A stretch of DNA of 64,000 nt from JBGVSA01 sp049840475 (GCA_049840475.1 JASGKX010000003.1:930001-994000), one strand, 5' to 3'. Positions 10,436-19,835 are shown, counted from the stretch's first letter. The notes: generated from the letters alone by a model not told the origin. Numbers and translations: made by a program.

Positions 10436-11239
10436 ATGAGCCACCCGCGCCAACCCAGTCTGTTCATCCCCCACGGCGGCGGTCCATGCTTTTTCATGGA
10501 CTGGCAGCCGGCCGACACGTGGACGCGCATGCAGGCCTTCCTCGAAGGCGTTGCCGCCACATTGCCCGAGCGTCCGAAGGCCGTACTGGTCATCTCCGGT
10601 CACTGGGAGGAAGACGCCTTCACGGTCAACGCCGCCAGCGCCCCGCCGCTGCTGTACGACTACTACGGCTTTCCGGAACACACCTACCGCCTGACCTACC
10701 CGGCCCCCGGCTCGCCCGGGCTGGCCGCCCGCGTCGTGTCGTTGCTGTCGGCAGCCGGTCTGCCCACGGCCACAGACCACACCAATCGCGGGCTGGATCA
10801 CGGCGTGTTCATTCCGTTCAAGCTGATCTTCCCCGACGCAGATGTGCCGGTGGTGCAGTTGTCGCTGCTGCATGGTCTCGACCCGGCCACGCACATCAAG
10901 GCCGGCGAAGCGTTGGCAGCATTGCGTGACGAAGGCGTGCTGATCGTCGGCAGCGGCATGAGTTATCACAACCTGCGCGCCTTCGGCCCGAACGGCCGCG
11001 AGCCGTCGCGCCTGTTCGATGCCTGGCTCACCGACGCGGTGGAACAACCCACGCCGGCCGCGCGAGACGCCGCACTCGACGCCTGGAGCGGCGCGCCCGC
11101 AGCCCGTATCGCCCACCCGCGAGAGGAACACCTCATACCGTTGATGGTCGCCGCCGGCGCCGCTGGTGCAGATCGCGGGAACAAGGTGTATGCCGACGAC
11201 GTCAATGGACTCGCAATCTCGGCGTTCCGCTTCGGCTGA
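10436..11239 (+). CDS. DODA-type extradiol aromatic ring-opening dioxygenase (YgiD/LigB family)
   Basis: A 267-residue class III extradiol dioxygenase of the 4,5-DOPA dioxygenase-like group, a metal-dependent cytoplasmic enzyme. Likely metal ligands are His13 (FIPHGGGP), the His of ISGHWEE and the His of GLDHGVFIPFKL. The GSGMSYHNLRAF motif is also typical. It is preceded by an AAGGAACC ribosome site, is divergent from the LysR regulator and is followed by doxX. The natural substrate cannot be read from the sequence. Confidence 0.88.
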   Translation: MSHPRQPSLFIPHGGGPCFFMDWQPADTWTRMQAFLEGVAATLPERPKAVLVISGHWEEDAFTVNAASAPPLLYDYYGFPEHTYRLTYPAPGSPGLAARVVSLLSAAGLPTATDHTNRGLDHGVFIPFKLIFPDADVPVVQLSLLHGLDPATHIKAGEALAALRDEGVLIVGSGMSYHNLRAFGPNGREPSRLFDAWLTDAVEQPTPAARDAALDAWSGAPAARIAHPREEHLIPLMVAAGAAGADRGNKVYADDVNGLAISAFRFG

Positions 11240-11290
11240 GCGTCACACACACAACCAAAACCCTGAACCCTCAACACGGAGAAATCCCGA

Positions 11291-11704
11291 ATGACACAAC
11301 AACAGCCCCCCTTCGCCCGCTGGACGCCCCATCTGCAAGCGGTGCTGCGGATCGTTACCGGCTACCTGTTCCTGCTGCATGGCTCGGCCAAACTGCTGCA
11401 CTTCCCGTATGTGCAGTACTTCGACGGCCTCCAACTGTTCTCGCTCATGGGCTTTGCCGGCGTGCTTGAACTGGTCGGCGGCGCGCTGCTGATCCTGGGT
11501 CTCTTCACTCGCCCGGTCGCCTTTATCCTGTCCGGCCAGATGGCGTTCGCATACTTCATGGGCCACGCCTCCAAGGGCGCCGTGCTGATGCCGCTGATGA
11601 ACAGCGGTGAATCCGCCGTCCTGTTCTGCTTTGTCTTCCTGTTCCTGGCCGCTGCCGGCGCAGGTGCGTGGAGCATTGACGCCAAGCGAGCCCGCACCGC
11701 CTGA
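11291..11704 (+). CDS. DoxX family membrane protein
   Basis: A 137-residue protein with four hydrophobic segments and the DoxX-family pattern (LRIVTGYLFLLHGSAKLL, then GVLELVGGALLILGLFTRPVAFIL). It sits in the inner membrane. Its biochemical role is not established; relatives are linked to thiosulfate:quinone oxidation or redox stress. It follows the dioxygenase by 51 bases, with a GGAG ribosome site, so the two probably form an operon that ends at the terminator at 11727. Confidence 0.88.
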   Translation: MTQQQPPFARWTPHLQAVLRIVTGYLFLLHGSAKLLHFPYVQYFDGLQLFSLMGFAGVLELVGGALLILGLFTRPVAFILSGQMAFAYFMGHASKGAVLMPLMNSGESAVLFCFVFLFLAAAGAGAWSIDAKRARTA

Positions 11705-11726
11705 TCGCCCTACAATCACGCGACAC

Positions 11727-11749
11727 GGCCCGGCATTGCCGGGCCTTTT
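11727..11749 (+). terminator. Rho-independent terminator after doxX
   Basis: Eight-bp perfect stem (GGCCCGGC, loop ATT, GCCGGGCC) followed by TTTT, 22 bases after the doxX stop codon. It separates the dioxygenase-doxX unit from the hydrolase gene. Confidence 0.85.
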
Positions 11750-11766
11750 CGTTTGTGGGAGCACGA

Positions 11767-12399
11767 ATGCTCGACGTCTACCTCATCCACGGCCTGTATA
11801 TGAACCGCTATGCGCTGGCCCCGCTGGCGCGCGACGTGCGCGCTGCCGGGCACCACACCACGCTGGTCGGGCATCACACCATCATGGGAAGCCTCAGCCG
11901 CAGCGCCGATCACCTGGCCGAATGCATTCGGCATGGCGACGAGAAGCGACGCCGCGTGATCGTCGGCCACAGCCTGGGCGGTGTGGTGGCGGCCTACGCT
12001 GCCAGCCGCTTCGAAGATCTGCACGTGGATGACGTGATCCTGCTCGGCAGCCCTTTCCACGGTAGCGCGGCGGCGCGCGGGCTAGCAATGCTGCCAGGCG
12101 GATTGCATCTGGTGGGCGGCCCTCTGCGCGAATGGATGGCGCTGGAGAACTTCGCCCCACGCCGGGGCTTGCGTCTATGGACGCTCATCGGCAACCGGCA
12201 ACTGGGCATCGGCCAATACATCGGCCACTTCGCCCACTTGCCGAGCGATGGCACCGTGGCATTGCATGAGGCTCGCATCGACGGCGCACATGCGTCTGCA
12301 ATGCTGCCGGTGTCGCACCTGCAGATGCTGGTATCGCAGCCGGTGACGACGCAGGTGCTGGAGTGGCTGGGGAAGATCGACTCGGCAAAGCAGCCGTAG
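11767..12399 (+). CDS. Alpha/beta-fold hydrolase, lipase-like
   Basis: A 210-residue alpha/beta hydrolase. It begins with the strand-turn motif VYLIHGLYMNRYALAPLA (oxyanion region) and has the nucleophile elbow GHSLGG at about residue 66-71. It resembles short triacylglycerol-lipase or esterase-like proteins annotated as permease-associated or cob(I)alamin-like hydrolases. No signal peptide is seen, so it is probably cytoplasmic. The ATG at 11767 is chosen over a GTG at 11755, which sits in the terminator tail. The substrate is unknown. Confidence 0.85.
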   Translation: MLDVYLIHGLYMNRYALAPLARDVRAAGHHTTLVGHHTIMGSLSRSADHLAECIRHGDEKRRRVIVGHSLGGVVAAYAASRFEDLHVDDVILLGSPFHGSAAARGLAMLPGGLHLVGGPLREWMALENFAPRRGLRLWTLIGNRQLGIGQYIGHFAHLPSDGTVALHEARIDGAHASAMLPVSHLQMLVSQPVTTQVLEWLGKIDSAKQP

Positions 12400-12559
12400 A
12401 ACCGCAATCACTGCTTTTCCCATAAGCCGTCGCGCCATGTTGCTCGGCCATCCGAACAGGGCATCCACATCGCACCTGAAGGGCGAAGACCTTTCGTCTC
12501 AGTTTGGTCGTTCGTAGCCCGTCGCGATTACCTGCATCAACGTTGAGCCCCAACGAACC

Positions 12560-13444
12560 TCACTTCCCCTTCACCATCGCCACAAAATTCGTCACCAGCG
12601 GCGAGCTGTCGTTTTCCATGAATGCGAGCGCCAGCGACACAAACGCGGCTGGGTCATCGATCGGCACGTAGCGCACACCGGCCATCCGCACGCATTCCAG
12701 CGGCGCGGGGAGTACCGCCACGCCAAGCCCCGCAGCGACGAGTCCGATCTGCGTGGTGGCTTCGCGTGCTTCTTGCACGACTCGCGGCTCGAACCCCACC
12801 GCCGCGCAAAGCTGCCGCACCTGGGCACCGAGGCCGGTGCCGGCGTCCGACGGATACATGATGAAGCCCTCGTCCCGGACATCGCCGAGCGACACGGCTG
12901 TGGCGTCCGACAGCGGGTGGCGCGCGGGCAAGACGAGCCGCAGCGGATCGCGCCGCAGTTCGCGCAGGGTGATGCCCGCGGGGCGCGCAAGCCCGTCGTT
13001 GCGCACCAGACCAACGTCGAGACGGCGTTCCGCCAGCGCGGCGAATTGCTCGGTGGTAAAGAGCTCGCGCAGGCTTACGGTCACTTGCGGATAGGCCAGG
13101 CGGTAGCGCCGCAGCAACTCAGGCAGCAGTCCGGTGAACGGCACCGACGAGGTAAAACCCACTCGCAGTTCGCCCTGCTCCCCCCGCGCCATGCGGCGCG
13201 CGCTCTGGATGGCTTCGTCTGCTGCGTGCAAGGCGCGCCTGGCGTCCACGAGAAAGCGTTCGCCCGCTGGCGTAAGCGTGACGCGGCGACGCGTACGCTC
13301 GAACAGTTGCAGACCAAGCTCCTGCTCCAGAGCCTGGATCTGCTGGCTCAACGGCGGCTGTGCGATGTGCAAGCGTTCGGCCGCGCGGGTGAAACTCAGC
13401 TCTTCCGCTACGGCGACGAAGTACCGCAGGTGCCTCAGGTCCAT
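12560..13444 (-). CDS. LysR-family transcriptional regulator (BenM/CatM-like)
   Basis: A 294-residue LysR regulator with the classical N-terminus MDLRHLRYFVAVAEELSFTRAAERL and HIAQPPLSQQIQALEQELG recognition helix, typical of the BenM/CatM/CbbR-like branch. It is divergent from the MFS exporter 108 bases away and is probably its regulator. The intervening DNA is AT-rich (ATATATATT near 13487), as expected for the promoter region. Confidence 0.9.
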   Translation of the reverse strand: MDLRHLRYFVAVAEELSFTRAAERLHIAQPPLSQQIQALEQELGLQLFERTRRRVTLTPAGERFLVDARRALHAADEAIQSARRMARGEQGELRVGFTSSVPFTGLLPELLRRYRLAYPQVTVSLRELFTTEQFAALAERRLDVGLVRNDGLARPAGITLRELRRDPLRLVLPARHPLSDATAVSLGDVRDEGFIMYPSDAGTGLGAQVRQLCAAVGFEPRVVQEAREATTQIGLVAAGLGVAVLPAPLECVRMAGVRYVPIDDPAAFVSLALAFMENDSSPLVTNFVAMVKGK

Positions 13445-13552
13445 GGCGCCTCACCATACTTTCTATGTATGAATATGACCTGAAATATATATTGGACCAC
13501 CAATTCCCGCAGCGATAGCCTGTGAGCCTCCCCCGCTGTTTTTTGTGCTCAC

Positions 13553-14794
13553 ATGTCGTCCGCCAGCACCGCCGCACCGATCGTACTCAATCCACCCCAG
13601 CCTGCACCCAAGATCCGCCGCGGTACCGCAGCCTACCTGCGCACCGCCTGGGCGATGTTCTATGGCGGCTTCGCCACGTTCGTCACGCTGTATTGCATGC
13701 AGCCGCTGATGCCAGCGCTATCGCAGGAATTCGGCATTACGCCGGCCAGCGCGAGCATGAGCGTGTCGGCATCCACCGGCGCATTGGCGCTTGCGTTGAT
13801 TCCGATCAGCGCATTGGCCGACCGCATCGGCCGCCGGTCGATCATGTGCGTGTCGCTGTTCGTCACCGCGCTCCTGACGATCGCCAGCGCCTTCACACAC
13901 GACTTCAACCACCTGATCGTGATCCGCGCCCTGCTCGGCCTGTCGATTGCAGGCTTGCCGGCGGTGGCGATGGCTTATCTGGCCGAAGAGATCGACGCTG
14001 AATCGCTCGGTCTGTCGATGGGGCTGTACATTGCCGGCAACGCCATGGGCGGCATGTGTGGACGTCTTCTCGCGGCAGGGCTGACGGAATGGATGCCCTG
14101 GCGCGAGGCGATCATGATCGTCGGCACGCTGTCGTTCGTGCTGGCGGTGCTGTTCTGGCGCAACCTGCCGCAGTCGCGTCATTTCCATCCGGTCACGCAC
14201 TCGCCCCGCCAGATGATCGCGGCGGCGCGTTCGCATCTGTCCGATGCTGGCCTGCCGTGGCTGTTCGTCGTGTCGTTCCTGCTGATGGGGTGCTTTGTCA
14301 GCCTGTACAACTACGTCGGCTACCGACTAGTGGCGCCGCCCTTCAACCTCGGGCCGGCGCAACTGGGGCTGGTGTTCACGCTGTACGTGGTGGGCATGGG
14401 CAGCTCCACTTGGGGCGGCCGCCTGTCCGACCGCATCGGCCGCCGCAACGTACTGTGGATGATGGTGGCGATCATGCTTGCCGGCGTACTGCTGACGCTG
14501 GCGGCCAATCTTGCGGTGATGGTGGTCGGGATCGGCCTGGCCACCTTCGGCTTTTTTGGCGCGCACTCGACGGCCAGCAGTTGGGTCGGCCGCCGGGCGC
14601 TTCACACCAAGGCCATGGCGTCTGCCTTGTACCTCTTCGCCTACTACCTCGGATCGAGCGTCCTGGGCACCACCACAGGGCTTGCCTGGCACGCCGGCGG
14701 GTGGGCAGGCGTCGTCGTACTGCTGGGCATCGGCTTGCTGTTGGCGCTGATCGTGAGCCTGCGTTTACGCCGACTTCCGCCCTTGCCGCAATAG
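13553..14794 (+). CDS. MFS transporter, YnfM-like
   Basis: A 413-residue major facilitator with twelve hydrophobic segments. The conserved loop-2 motif DRIGRRS (about residue 88) is repeated in the second half as DRIGRRN. The sequence resembles E. coli YnfM (YCMQPLMPALSQEFGITPA in TM1). It probably acts as a drug or metabolite exporter in the inner membrane. It is divergent from the LysR gene at 12560-13444. The substrate is not predictable. Confidence 0.9.
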   Translation: MSSASTAAPIVLNPPQPAPKIRRGTAAYLRTAWAMFYGGFATFVTLYCMQPLMPALSQEFGITPASASMSVSASTGALALALIPISALADRIGRRSIMCVSLFVTALLTIASAFTHDFNHLIVIRALLGLSIAGLPAVAMAYLAEEIDAESLGLSMGLYIAGNAMGGMCGRLLAAGLTEWMPWREAIMIVGTLSFVLAVLFWRNLPQSRHFHPVTHSPRQMIAAARSHLSDAGLPWLFVVSFLLMGCFVSLYNYVGYRLVAPPFNLGPAQLGLVFTLYVVGMGSSTWGGRLSDRIGRRNVLWMMVAIMLAGVLLTLAANLAVMVVGIGLATFGFFGAHSTASSWVGRRALHTKAMASALYLFAYYLGSSVLGTTTGLAWHAGGWAGVVVLLGIGLLLALIVSLRLRRLPPLPQ

Positions 14795-15023
14795 GGCAAT
14801 CGGTCACATTGAATGTCGCCTCTTGGCGACAGCCCTGTAACGCGCGTAGGATGAGCGACCGACGCCCTAGTGGGAATATTCTGAATTGGCGACCGTCGCT
14901 ACCCGGCGACGGCACCGTTCGTCCGAGGGTAGTTCAAATCCCAGTAACCGACTGATTTTATTGTGCCCATACGGGCAGGCATGGCAGTTGCCTTGGGGAA
15001 TCCACTTTCTTGGCCACACAATC
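14795..15023 (+). other. Leader region of the FeeM-like gene, with hairpins
   Basis: A 229-base gap between the MFS gene and the FeeM-like gene. It contains a 7-bp hairpin at 14893-14912 (CCGTCGC / GCGACGG) and a shorter TGCCC-ATAC-GGGCA palindrome near 14963. No T-tract follows either. They may be leader structures or chance in high-GC DNA. No promoter could be assigned confidently. Confidence 0.4.
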
Positions 15024-15809
15024 ATGTCACGGACAATTCTGACTTCGGTTTCTGACTTCACACCTGGCCTCCGTTCGCGCTTTGCGCCCGCGAGCCACCT
15101 GCCCCCCCATCACCGGCTTGCCGACAAACCCGGCTTGCTCGAACCGTTCCTCAGCCTTGGGGACGAGAGCAAGCACGGTCACGGCGAGCAGACTTTCCGT
15201 GTCGGCATCGCGCACACCGCGTGGCAGCTCGACAAGGCACGCCAGCTTGTGGACCGCTGCTATCACCAGGCGGGGTTCCGACCGGCAACCAGCGCTACGG
15301 CGCAAGCTATGCCCAAGACCGTGACGGCGCTGGCAATGCGTAGCGCCGCGCCGATCGCCACCGTTTCGCTGATGCTTGACGGCCCCCAAGGCCTCAATGC
15401 CGACGATCAATACGCGGATGAACTCGCCGATCTGCGCGCGAGCGGCGCACGCCTTGCCGAATTTGGCCGACTGGCATTCGATAGCGCTATCCCCTTCGTA
15501 CGCATACTCGGGCCTTTGGTGCGCAAGGCTGCACGCATCGGTCGCCACGAGTTGGGCATGACCGACATCATGGTCGAATGCCACCCTCGCCACGCCGACT
15601 TCTACTGCCGCACGCTGGGCTTCCGCCGCATGGGCGGCGTCACGCATTGCCGTCGCGTGGGCGCCCCTGCGGTGCTGCTGCATCTGCGCGCTGGCCATCT
15701 TGAGCAGTTGGCGCACGACCACGCTCGCACCAGCCGATTGACGGCGCTGCGCTCGACCATCGCTATGATCGAGCCCACGCCTCCTGTGCCGCTGGCAGCC
15801 AACGCGTAA
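15024..15809 (+). CDS. FeeM-like long-chain N-acyl amino acid synthase
   Basis: A 261-residue GNAT-fold protein of the N-acyl amino acid synthase (FeeM) type. FeeM enzymes transfer an acyl chain from acyl carrier protein to an amino acid. Supporting stretches are FRVGIAHTAWQLDKARQLVDRCYHQAGF, TVSLMLDGPQGLNADDQYADEL and DIMVECHPRHADFYCRTLGFRRMG, which match the family pattern as I know it. The frame is open further upstream, but ATG 15024 is the plausible start. Gene order (before a two-component system) gives no direct clue to the product. A general GNAT function is the alternative. Confidence 0.72.
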   Translation: MSRTILTSVSDFTPGLRSRFAPASHLPPHHRLADKPGLLEPFLSLGDESKHGHGEQTFRVGIAHTAWQLDKARQLVDRCYHQAGFRPATSATAQAMPKTVTALAMRSAAPIATVSLMLDGPQGLNADDQYADELADLRASGARLAEFGRLAFDSAIPFVRILGPLVRKAARIGRHELGMTDIMVECHPRHADFYCRTLGFRRMGGVTHCRRVGAPAVLLHLRAGHLEQLAHDHARTSRLTALRSTIAMIEPTPPVPLAANA

Positions 15810-15940
15810 GCAATCCGCCGCCGCATGCGGCGGATGAACCTATCACGCGCGGGCGGTCAAACAACGGGCTTGCCTGTGTCTTGAAAGCTGCGCTGGGTGC
15901 GCGCGGGCACGGTTCCCGCTCTGCCCCCGGCCCCTGCCCG

Positions 15941-17416
15941 ATGTCGTCACCTGCTGTCCGTATGCGCCTTCGATATCCTGGCTCATTCCTGAAGCTGCTG
16001 TTGCTTGGCTTTGCACTGGTTTCGGTGCCGCTCGTCGTCGCGTTGATCGATGCGTATTTCTCGCTCGAACGACTGAGCCAGCGTAGCGAAATGGCAGTCA
16101 CCCGCGCAGTGTTGATCACCCGCGATTCGCGCACGCTGGGCGAAGAGCTGATCGCGCTCGAACGCATCGCGCGCCAACAACTGGTCTTGCGCGACGCGGC
16201 CGGGCTGGAGGCTTATGCCGCGCGCCGCGCGTTGTTCCTGGATGCCATCACGCGGCTCGGCCTGCACATGGACGACGAACCCGCACGCCAATCGTTGGCG
16301 CAGTTGTTGACGCGCGAAGGTCGCGTGTGGGCGCAGTTGCAGTCGCAATCTCCGGTGACGGGCGCCGGCAGTGGCGGCGCCAGCGCGGTGATCGCCGATT
16401 TCGTCGCCATGGGGGACGCGTCGGAGAGCCTCGTCAAGCAGGCCGATGCGCGCATCGAGGCCGAAATCGCCGGCCTGCGTGAACAATTGGCGGCCGCACG
16501 GCGGCGCATGCTCACGCAGCTATGGCTGCTCATTCCGATCGGCCTGCTGCTTGCGGGCGGCGTGATTCTGCTCATACGGCGCCCGATCCGCCAGCTTGGC
16601 GCAGGCATTCGTGGGCTGGGCGAAGGCCAGCTCGACAAGCCGATCCGTGTCACCGGCCCGCATGATCTCGAAGTGCTCGGCGCACAACTCGACTGGCTGC
16701 GCACGCGGCTCGCCGAGGTTAACGCGCAGAAGACGCGCTTCCTGCACCACGTCTCGCACGAACTAAAAACGCCGCTGACCGCCATCCACGAGGGGTCGCA
16801 ATTGCTGGGCGAAGGCATCAGCGGGCCGCTCACCAGCGAGCAGCGCGAAATCGTGCGCATCCTGCGCGACAACACCGCGCGACTACGCCGGCTCATCGAA
16901 GATCTGCTCGACTACAACGGCATGCGCTCGCGCCCCGCGCGCCTGCGCCGCGAACGCTTTGCCGCCAGCGAGGTCTTTTCCATGATCGCCGACGATCAGA
17001 AGCTGGCGCTCTCGGCTCGCAGTCTTACGCTGCGACAGAGTGGCGGCAACCTTTTGCTCGATGCCGACCGCGAAAAGCTGCGTGTGGTCCTCGACAATCT
17101 CGTCTCGAACGCCATCAAGTTCGCGCCCGAGAACAGCGAGGTAGAACTCTCGGCGCACCGTGGAGAAGGTAGCGCCCTGCTCGAAGTGGCCGACGTCGGC
17201 CTAGGCATCGCGCCGGAACTCGCACAGCGCATGTTCGAGCCCTTCGTGCAGGGACCGCTGCCCGCGGGCGCACCGATCAAGGGAACCGGACTGGGCCTGT
17301 CCATCGTCAAAGAGCTGGTCAGCGCCCACGGTGGTGAGGTTGAACTGCTACCCAATCTGCCTTCTGGCACGCGCGTGCGGGTACGCCTGCCGCAGGCCGC
17401 TATAACAAAACCATGA
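15941..17416 (+). CDS. glrK: Sensor histidine kinase, GlrK/QseE-like
   Basis: Membrane sensor kinase of 491 residues. It has an N-terminal TM (LKLLLLGFALVSVPLVVALI), a helical periplasmic region, a second TM near residue 195-210, HAMP, then the H-box HVSHELKTPL with phospho-acceptor His273. The ATPase N, G1 and G2 boxes are present (NAIKFAPENSEV, DVGLGIAP, GTGLGLSIVKELV). The order kinase-lipoprotein-NtrC-type regulator is that of E. coli glrK-qseG-glrR, which supports the name. An in-frame ATG at 15962 is an alternative start. The stop overlaps the next gene by ATGA. Confidence 0.86.
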   Translation: MSSPAVRMRLRYPGSFLKLLLLGFALVSVPLVVALIDAYFSLERLSQRSEMAVTRAVLITRDSRTLGEELIALERIARQQLVLRDAAGLEAYAARRALFLDAITRLGLHMDDEPARQSLAQLLTREGRVWAQLQSQSPVTGAGSGGASAVIADFVAMGDASESLVKQADARIEAEIAGLREQLAAARRRMLTQLWLLIPIGLLLAGGVILLIRRPIRQLGAGIRGLGEGQLDKPIRVTGPHDLEVLGAQLDWLRTRLAEVNAQKTRFLHHVSHELKTPLTAIHEGSQLLGEGISGPLTSEQREIVRILRDNTARLRRLIEDLLDYNGMRSRPARLRRERFAASEVFSMIADDQKLALSARSLTLRQSGGNLLLDADREKLRVVLDNLVSNAIKFAPENSEVELSAHRGEGSALLEVADVGLGIAPELAQRMFEPFVQGPLPAGAPIKGTGLGLSIVKELVSAHGGEVELLPNLPSGTRVRVRLPQAAITKP

Positions 17417-17964
17417 TGTCCTCTTCGATGAGATTCCTGTCGCTCGTAGCGATACTGGCCTCCTGCGCGATGTCCGGCTGTGCCACGGCCGATCGTGCGC
17501 CAGTGCGCGCCGCCCCCACAAAGGTCGTTGCCGCCCCGCCCGAAGTGGGCGGCGATTATCTGATCGCATTGGCCGGTCGCATCAAGACCGAAACGCCCAC
17601 CGAACTCGCCTCCGATGCCGACGCTCTGCAACGGGCGTACAGCGCGCGTCGTACCGAAGACAATCGACTCAAGCTCGCCGCGTTCCTCGCACTCGCGCCA
17701 GCCCCGGCCGGCGACCGTACGAAGGCGCTCACGTTGCTCGATGTGCCACCGGGTGAGACCAACGGACGCGGACGCACGCATCCGGTGGCCCAATTGTTGC
17801 TGCCTCTTCTGCAAGACTCGAAGCGCGCGGACGAAGCCCTCTCCACGGCACAACAGAAACTGCGCGACGAGCAGAAGCGAAGTGATTCCCTGCAACAGAA
17901 GCTCGACGCCATTCGAGACATTGAAAAACAGATGCTCGAGCGAACGCCGGTACCTCAGAAATGA
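17413..17964 (+). CDS. Small lipoprotein of the GlrK/GlrR operon (QseG-like position)
   Basis: A 183-residue lipoprotein. The signal peptide is followed by the lipobox AMSGC, with Cys23 as the lipidated residue. The C-terminal third is a Gln/Lys/Glu-rich coiled coil (ALSTAQQKLRDEQKRSDSLQ). It overlaps the kinase gene by 4 bases and the regulator gene by 4 bases, so the three are translationally coupled. In enterobacteria the gene in this position, qseG, encodes an outer-membrane lipoprotein that activates the kinase. The same role here is inferred from position only. Confidence 0.8.
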   Translation: MMSSSMRFLSLVAILASCAMSGCATADRAPVRAAPTKVVAAPPEVGGDYLIALAGRIKTETPTELASDADALQRAYSARRTEDNRLKLAAFLALAPAPAGDRTKALTLLDVPPGETNGRGRTHPVAQLLLPLLQDSKRADEALSTAQQKLRDEQKRSDSLQQKLDAIRDIEKQMLERTPVPQK

Positions 17965-19328
17965 CGCATCGCCCCAAGATTCTCTTAGTAGACGACGACC
18001 CCGACCTGCTCCGCCTGCTGACCATCCGCCTCAAAGCCTCTGGTTTCGACATCGCCACGGCAGAGCACGCCGAGGCCGCGCTCGCACAGCTTGCGGGCAG
18101 CCGCCCCGATCTGCTGGTGACCGACCTGCGCATGCCCGGCATGGATGGCATGGCGCTGTTCGAAGCGGTACGCCAATCGCATCCCAGCCTGCCGGTGATT
18201 GTGCTCACCGCCCACGGCAATATTCCCGAAGCGGTGGAGGCTACGCGACGCGGCATATTCGGCTATCTGACCAAACCGTACGATGCCGCTGAACTGATCG
18301 AGCAAATCCAGCGCGCCATCGGTCTGGCTGGCCCCGCCGCAGATAAACCGTCGGGCGGTGGCGACAACGATTGGCGCGCCGCCATCCTGACGCGTAGTCC
18401 CTTGATGGAGGACTTTCTTCAGCAAGCGAGGCTGGTTGCCCGCTCCGAAGTAAGTGTGTTCATCTCGGGCCCCAGCGGCGCCGGCAAGGAACTGCTCGCG
18501 CGCGCCATCCACAAGGCCAGTGCACGTGCCGACAAGCCTTTTGTGGGTGTGAACTGCGGCGCGATTCCTGAACCGCTGCTCGAATCGGAACTCTTCGGTC
18601 ATGTGAAGGGTTCATTCACTGGCGCGCACCGCGACCACGAAGGCCTCTTCATGGCCGCGCAGGGCGGAACGCTGTTCCTGGACGAAATCGGTGACATGCC
18701 GTTGGCATTGCAGGTCAAGTTGCTGCGTGTGCTCGAAGAACGGCAGGTGCGCCCGGTCGGCGCCACACGCAGCGTGCCCATCGATGTGCGCATCATCTCG
18801 GCCACGCACCGCAACCTTGACGTAGCCCGCACCGAAGGGCGCTTTCGGGATGACCTCTACTACCGCCTGAACGTGGTGGCGCTGGCGATTCCGCCGCTGG
18901 CCGAGCGACGCGAAGACATCCCGCTGCTCGCCAACCATTTTCTCAAGCGCCTCGCGCAACGGTACGAACGTACCGTGAATGCGTTTGCGCCCGACGCCAT
19001 GGAACTGCTCGTCGCGGCGCCGTGGCCCGGCAACGTGCGACAACTGCTGAACGTGGTGGAGCAGACCGTGGCGCTGTCGACCACGCCGCTGATCCCCGCC
19101 TCGCTCGTGCAACGCGCGATCCAGGAAGACCAACCCGCTATTGAGTCCTTCGACGAGGCGCGCCGTCGCTTCGAGCGCGACTACCTGATCCGCCTTCTGC
19201 GGCTGACCGAGGGCAACGTCAGCCAAGCCGCGCGGCTCGCCAAGCGCAACCGCACCGAGTTCTACCGCCTGCTCTCACGTCATCAACTGGAGCCCGGCGC
19301 TTTCAAGGCGACAGCCGAACTGGCCTGA
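17961..19328 (+). CDS. glrR: Sigma-54-dependent response regulator, GlrR/QseF-like
   Basis: A 455-residue NtrC-type activator. It has a receiver domain (acidic pocket DDDP, phospho-acceptor Asp55 in VTDLRMPG, Lys in TKPYDA), an AAA+ domain (Walker A GPSGAGKE, Walker B GGTLFLDEIGD, sigma-54 contact loop at residues 217-222) and a C-terminal Fis-type helix-turn-helix. The contact loop reads GSFTGA instead of GAFTGA, a variant known in functional activators. Target promoters are not in the operon itself. Downstream lies a non-coding stretch with hairpins. Confidence 0.9.
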   Translation: MTHRPKILLVDDDPDLLRLLTIRLKASGFDIATAEHAEAALAQLAGSRPDLLVTDLRMPGMDGMALFEAVRQSHPSLPVIVLTAHGNIPEAVEATRRGIFGYLTKPYDAAELIEQIQRAIGLAGPAADKPSGGGDNDWRAAILTRSPLMEDFLQQARLVARSEVSVFISGPSGAGKELLARAIHKASARADKPFVGVNCGAIPEPLLESELFGHVKGSFTGAHRDHEGLFMAAQGGTLFLDEIGDMPLALQVKLLRVLEERQVRPVGATRSVPIDVRIISATHRNLDVARTEGRFRDDLYYRLNVVALAIPPLAERREDIPLLANHFLKRLAQRYERTVNAFAPDAMELLVAAPWPGNVRQLLNVVEQTVALSTTPLIPASLVQRAIQEDQPAIESFDEARRRFERDYLIRLLRLTEGNVSQAARLAKRNRTEFYRLLSRHQLEPGAFKATAELA

Positions 19329-19835
19329 CGCATGGCGGGCCGTCGGTTCGACCAGCCAGCATCTAACCGCATACGCGGGCGTTGCAGGCAAGAACCATGT
19401 TCTTGCCGACGCGCGTCTGAGGCACGGAGGGGGGCAGTCCCTCCGCTACCTCGCGCGCCGCAATGCAATGACTTCGCCCGATCCAGCCGAACAGGTCCGA
19501 GCGTCATCGGCTCGCCCCCGCCATCGCCGGATGTCGGTCGATACCGACCGCCACATGGATTGATCCATCCCGCTCGCGAACGCACGGTTGCGCTGCAAAT
19601 CTCAGCGCCATCATGGCCCACGCATCATTCGATTCTGCGGCGTTTATCACAACGCCCCCGATAGTCCGTCGAATCTGCGCGCGACTCTCAGAACACTTCC
19701 GGCCGCGTCGGCGAGGCTCCTACACACCGCGCCGTAGCGCGTGAAGATAATTCACACGCACCGCAATCGATGCATACGTCATGGCACGAATGTGGTCTGC
19801 ACGAACCTATTCTTCCGCGCCACTGGAACACTGAC
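19329..19835 (+). other. Gene-free stretch with two hairpins after glrR
   Basis: About 500 bases with no convincing coding frame. A 9-bp perfect hairpin at 19387-19407 (GGCAAGAAC, loop CAT, GTTCTTGCC) and a 7-bp one at 19425-19445 (CGGAGGG / CCCTCCG) lie one after the other. Neither is followed by a T-tract. In enterobacteria the region near glrK encodes the small RNA GlmY, but I see no sequence similarity here. The hairpins could belong to a small RNA or to the mRNA end. Confidence 0.4.

Noticed and set aside
19332..19664. Open frame of 110 codons after glrR
   Set aside because: Its composition is Arg/Pro/Ser-rich without domain features, it has no ribosome site, and it covers both hairpins.
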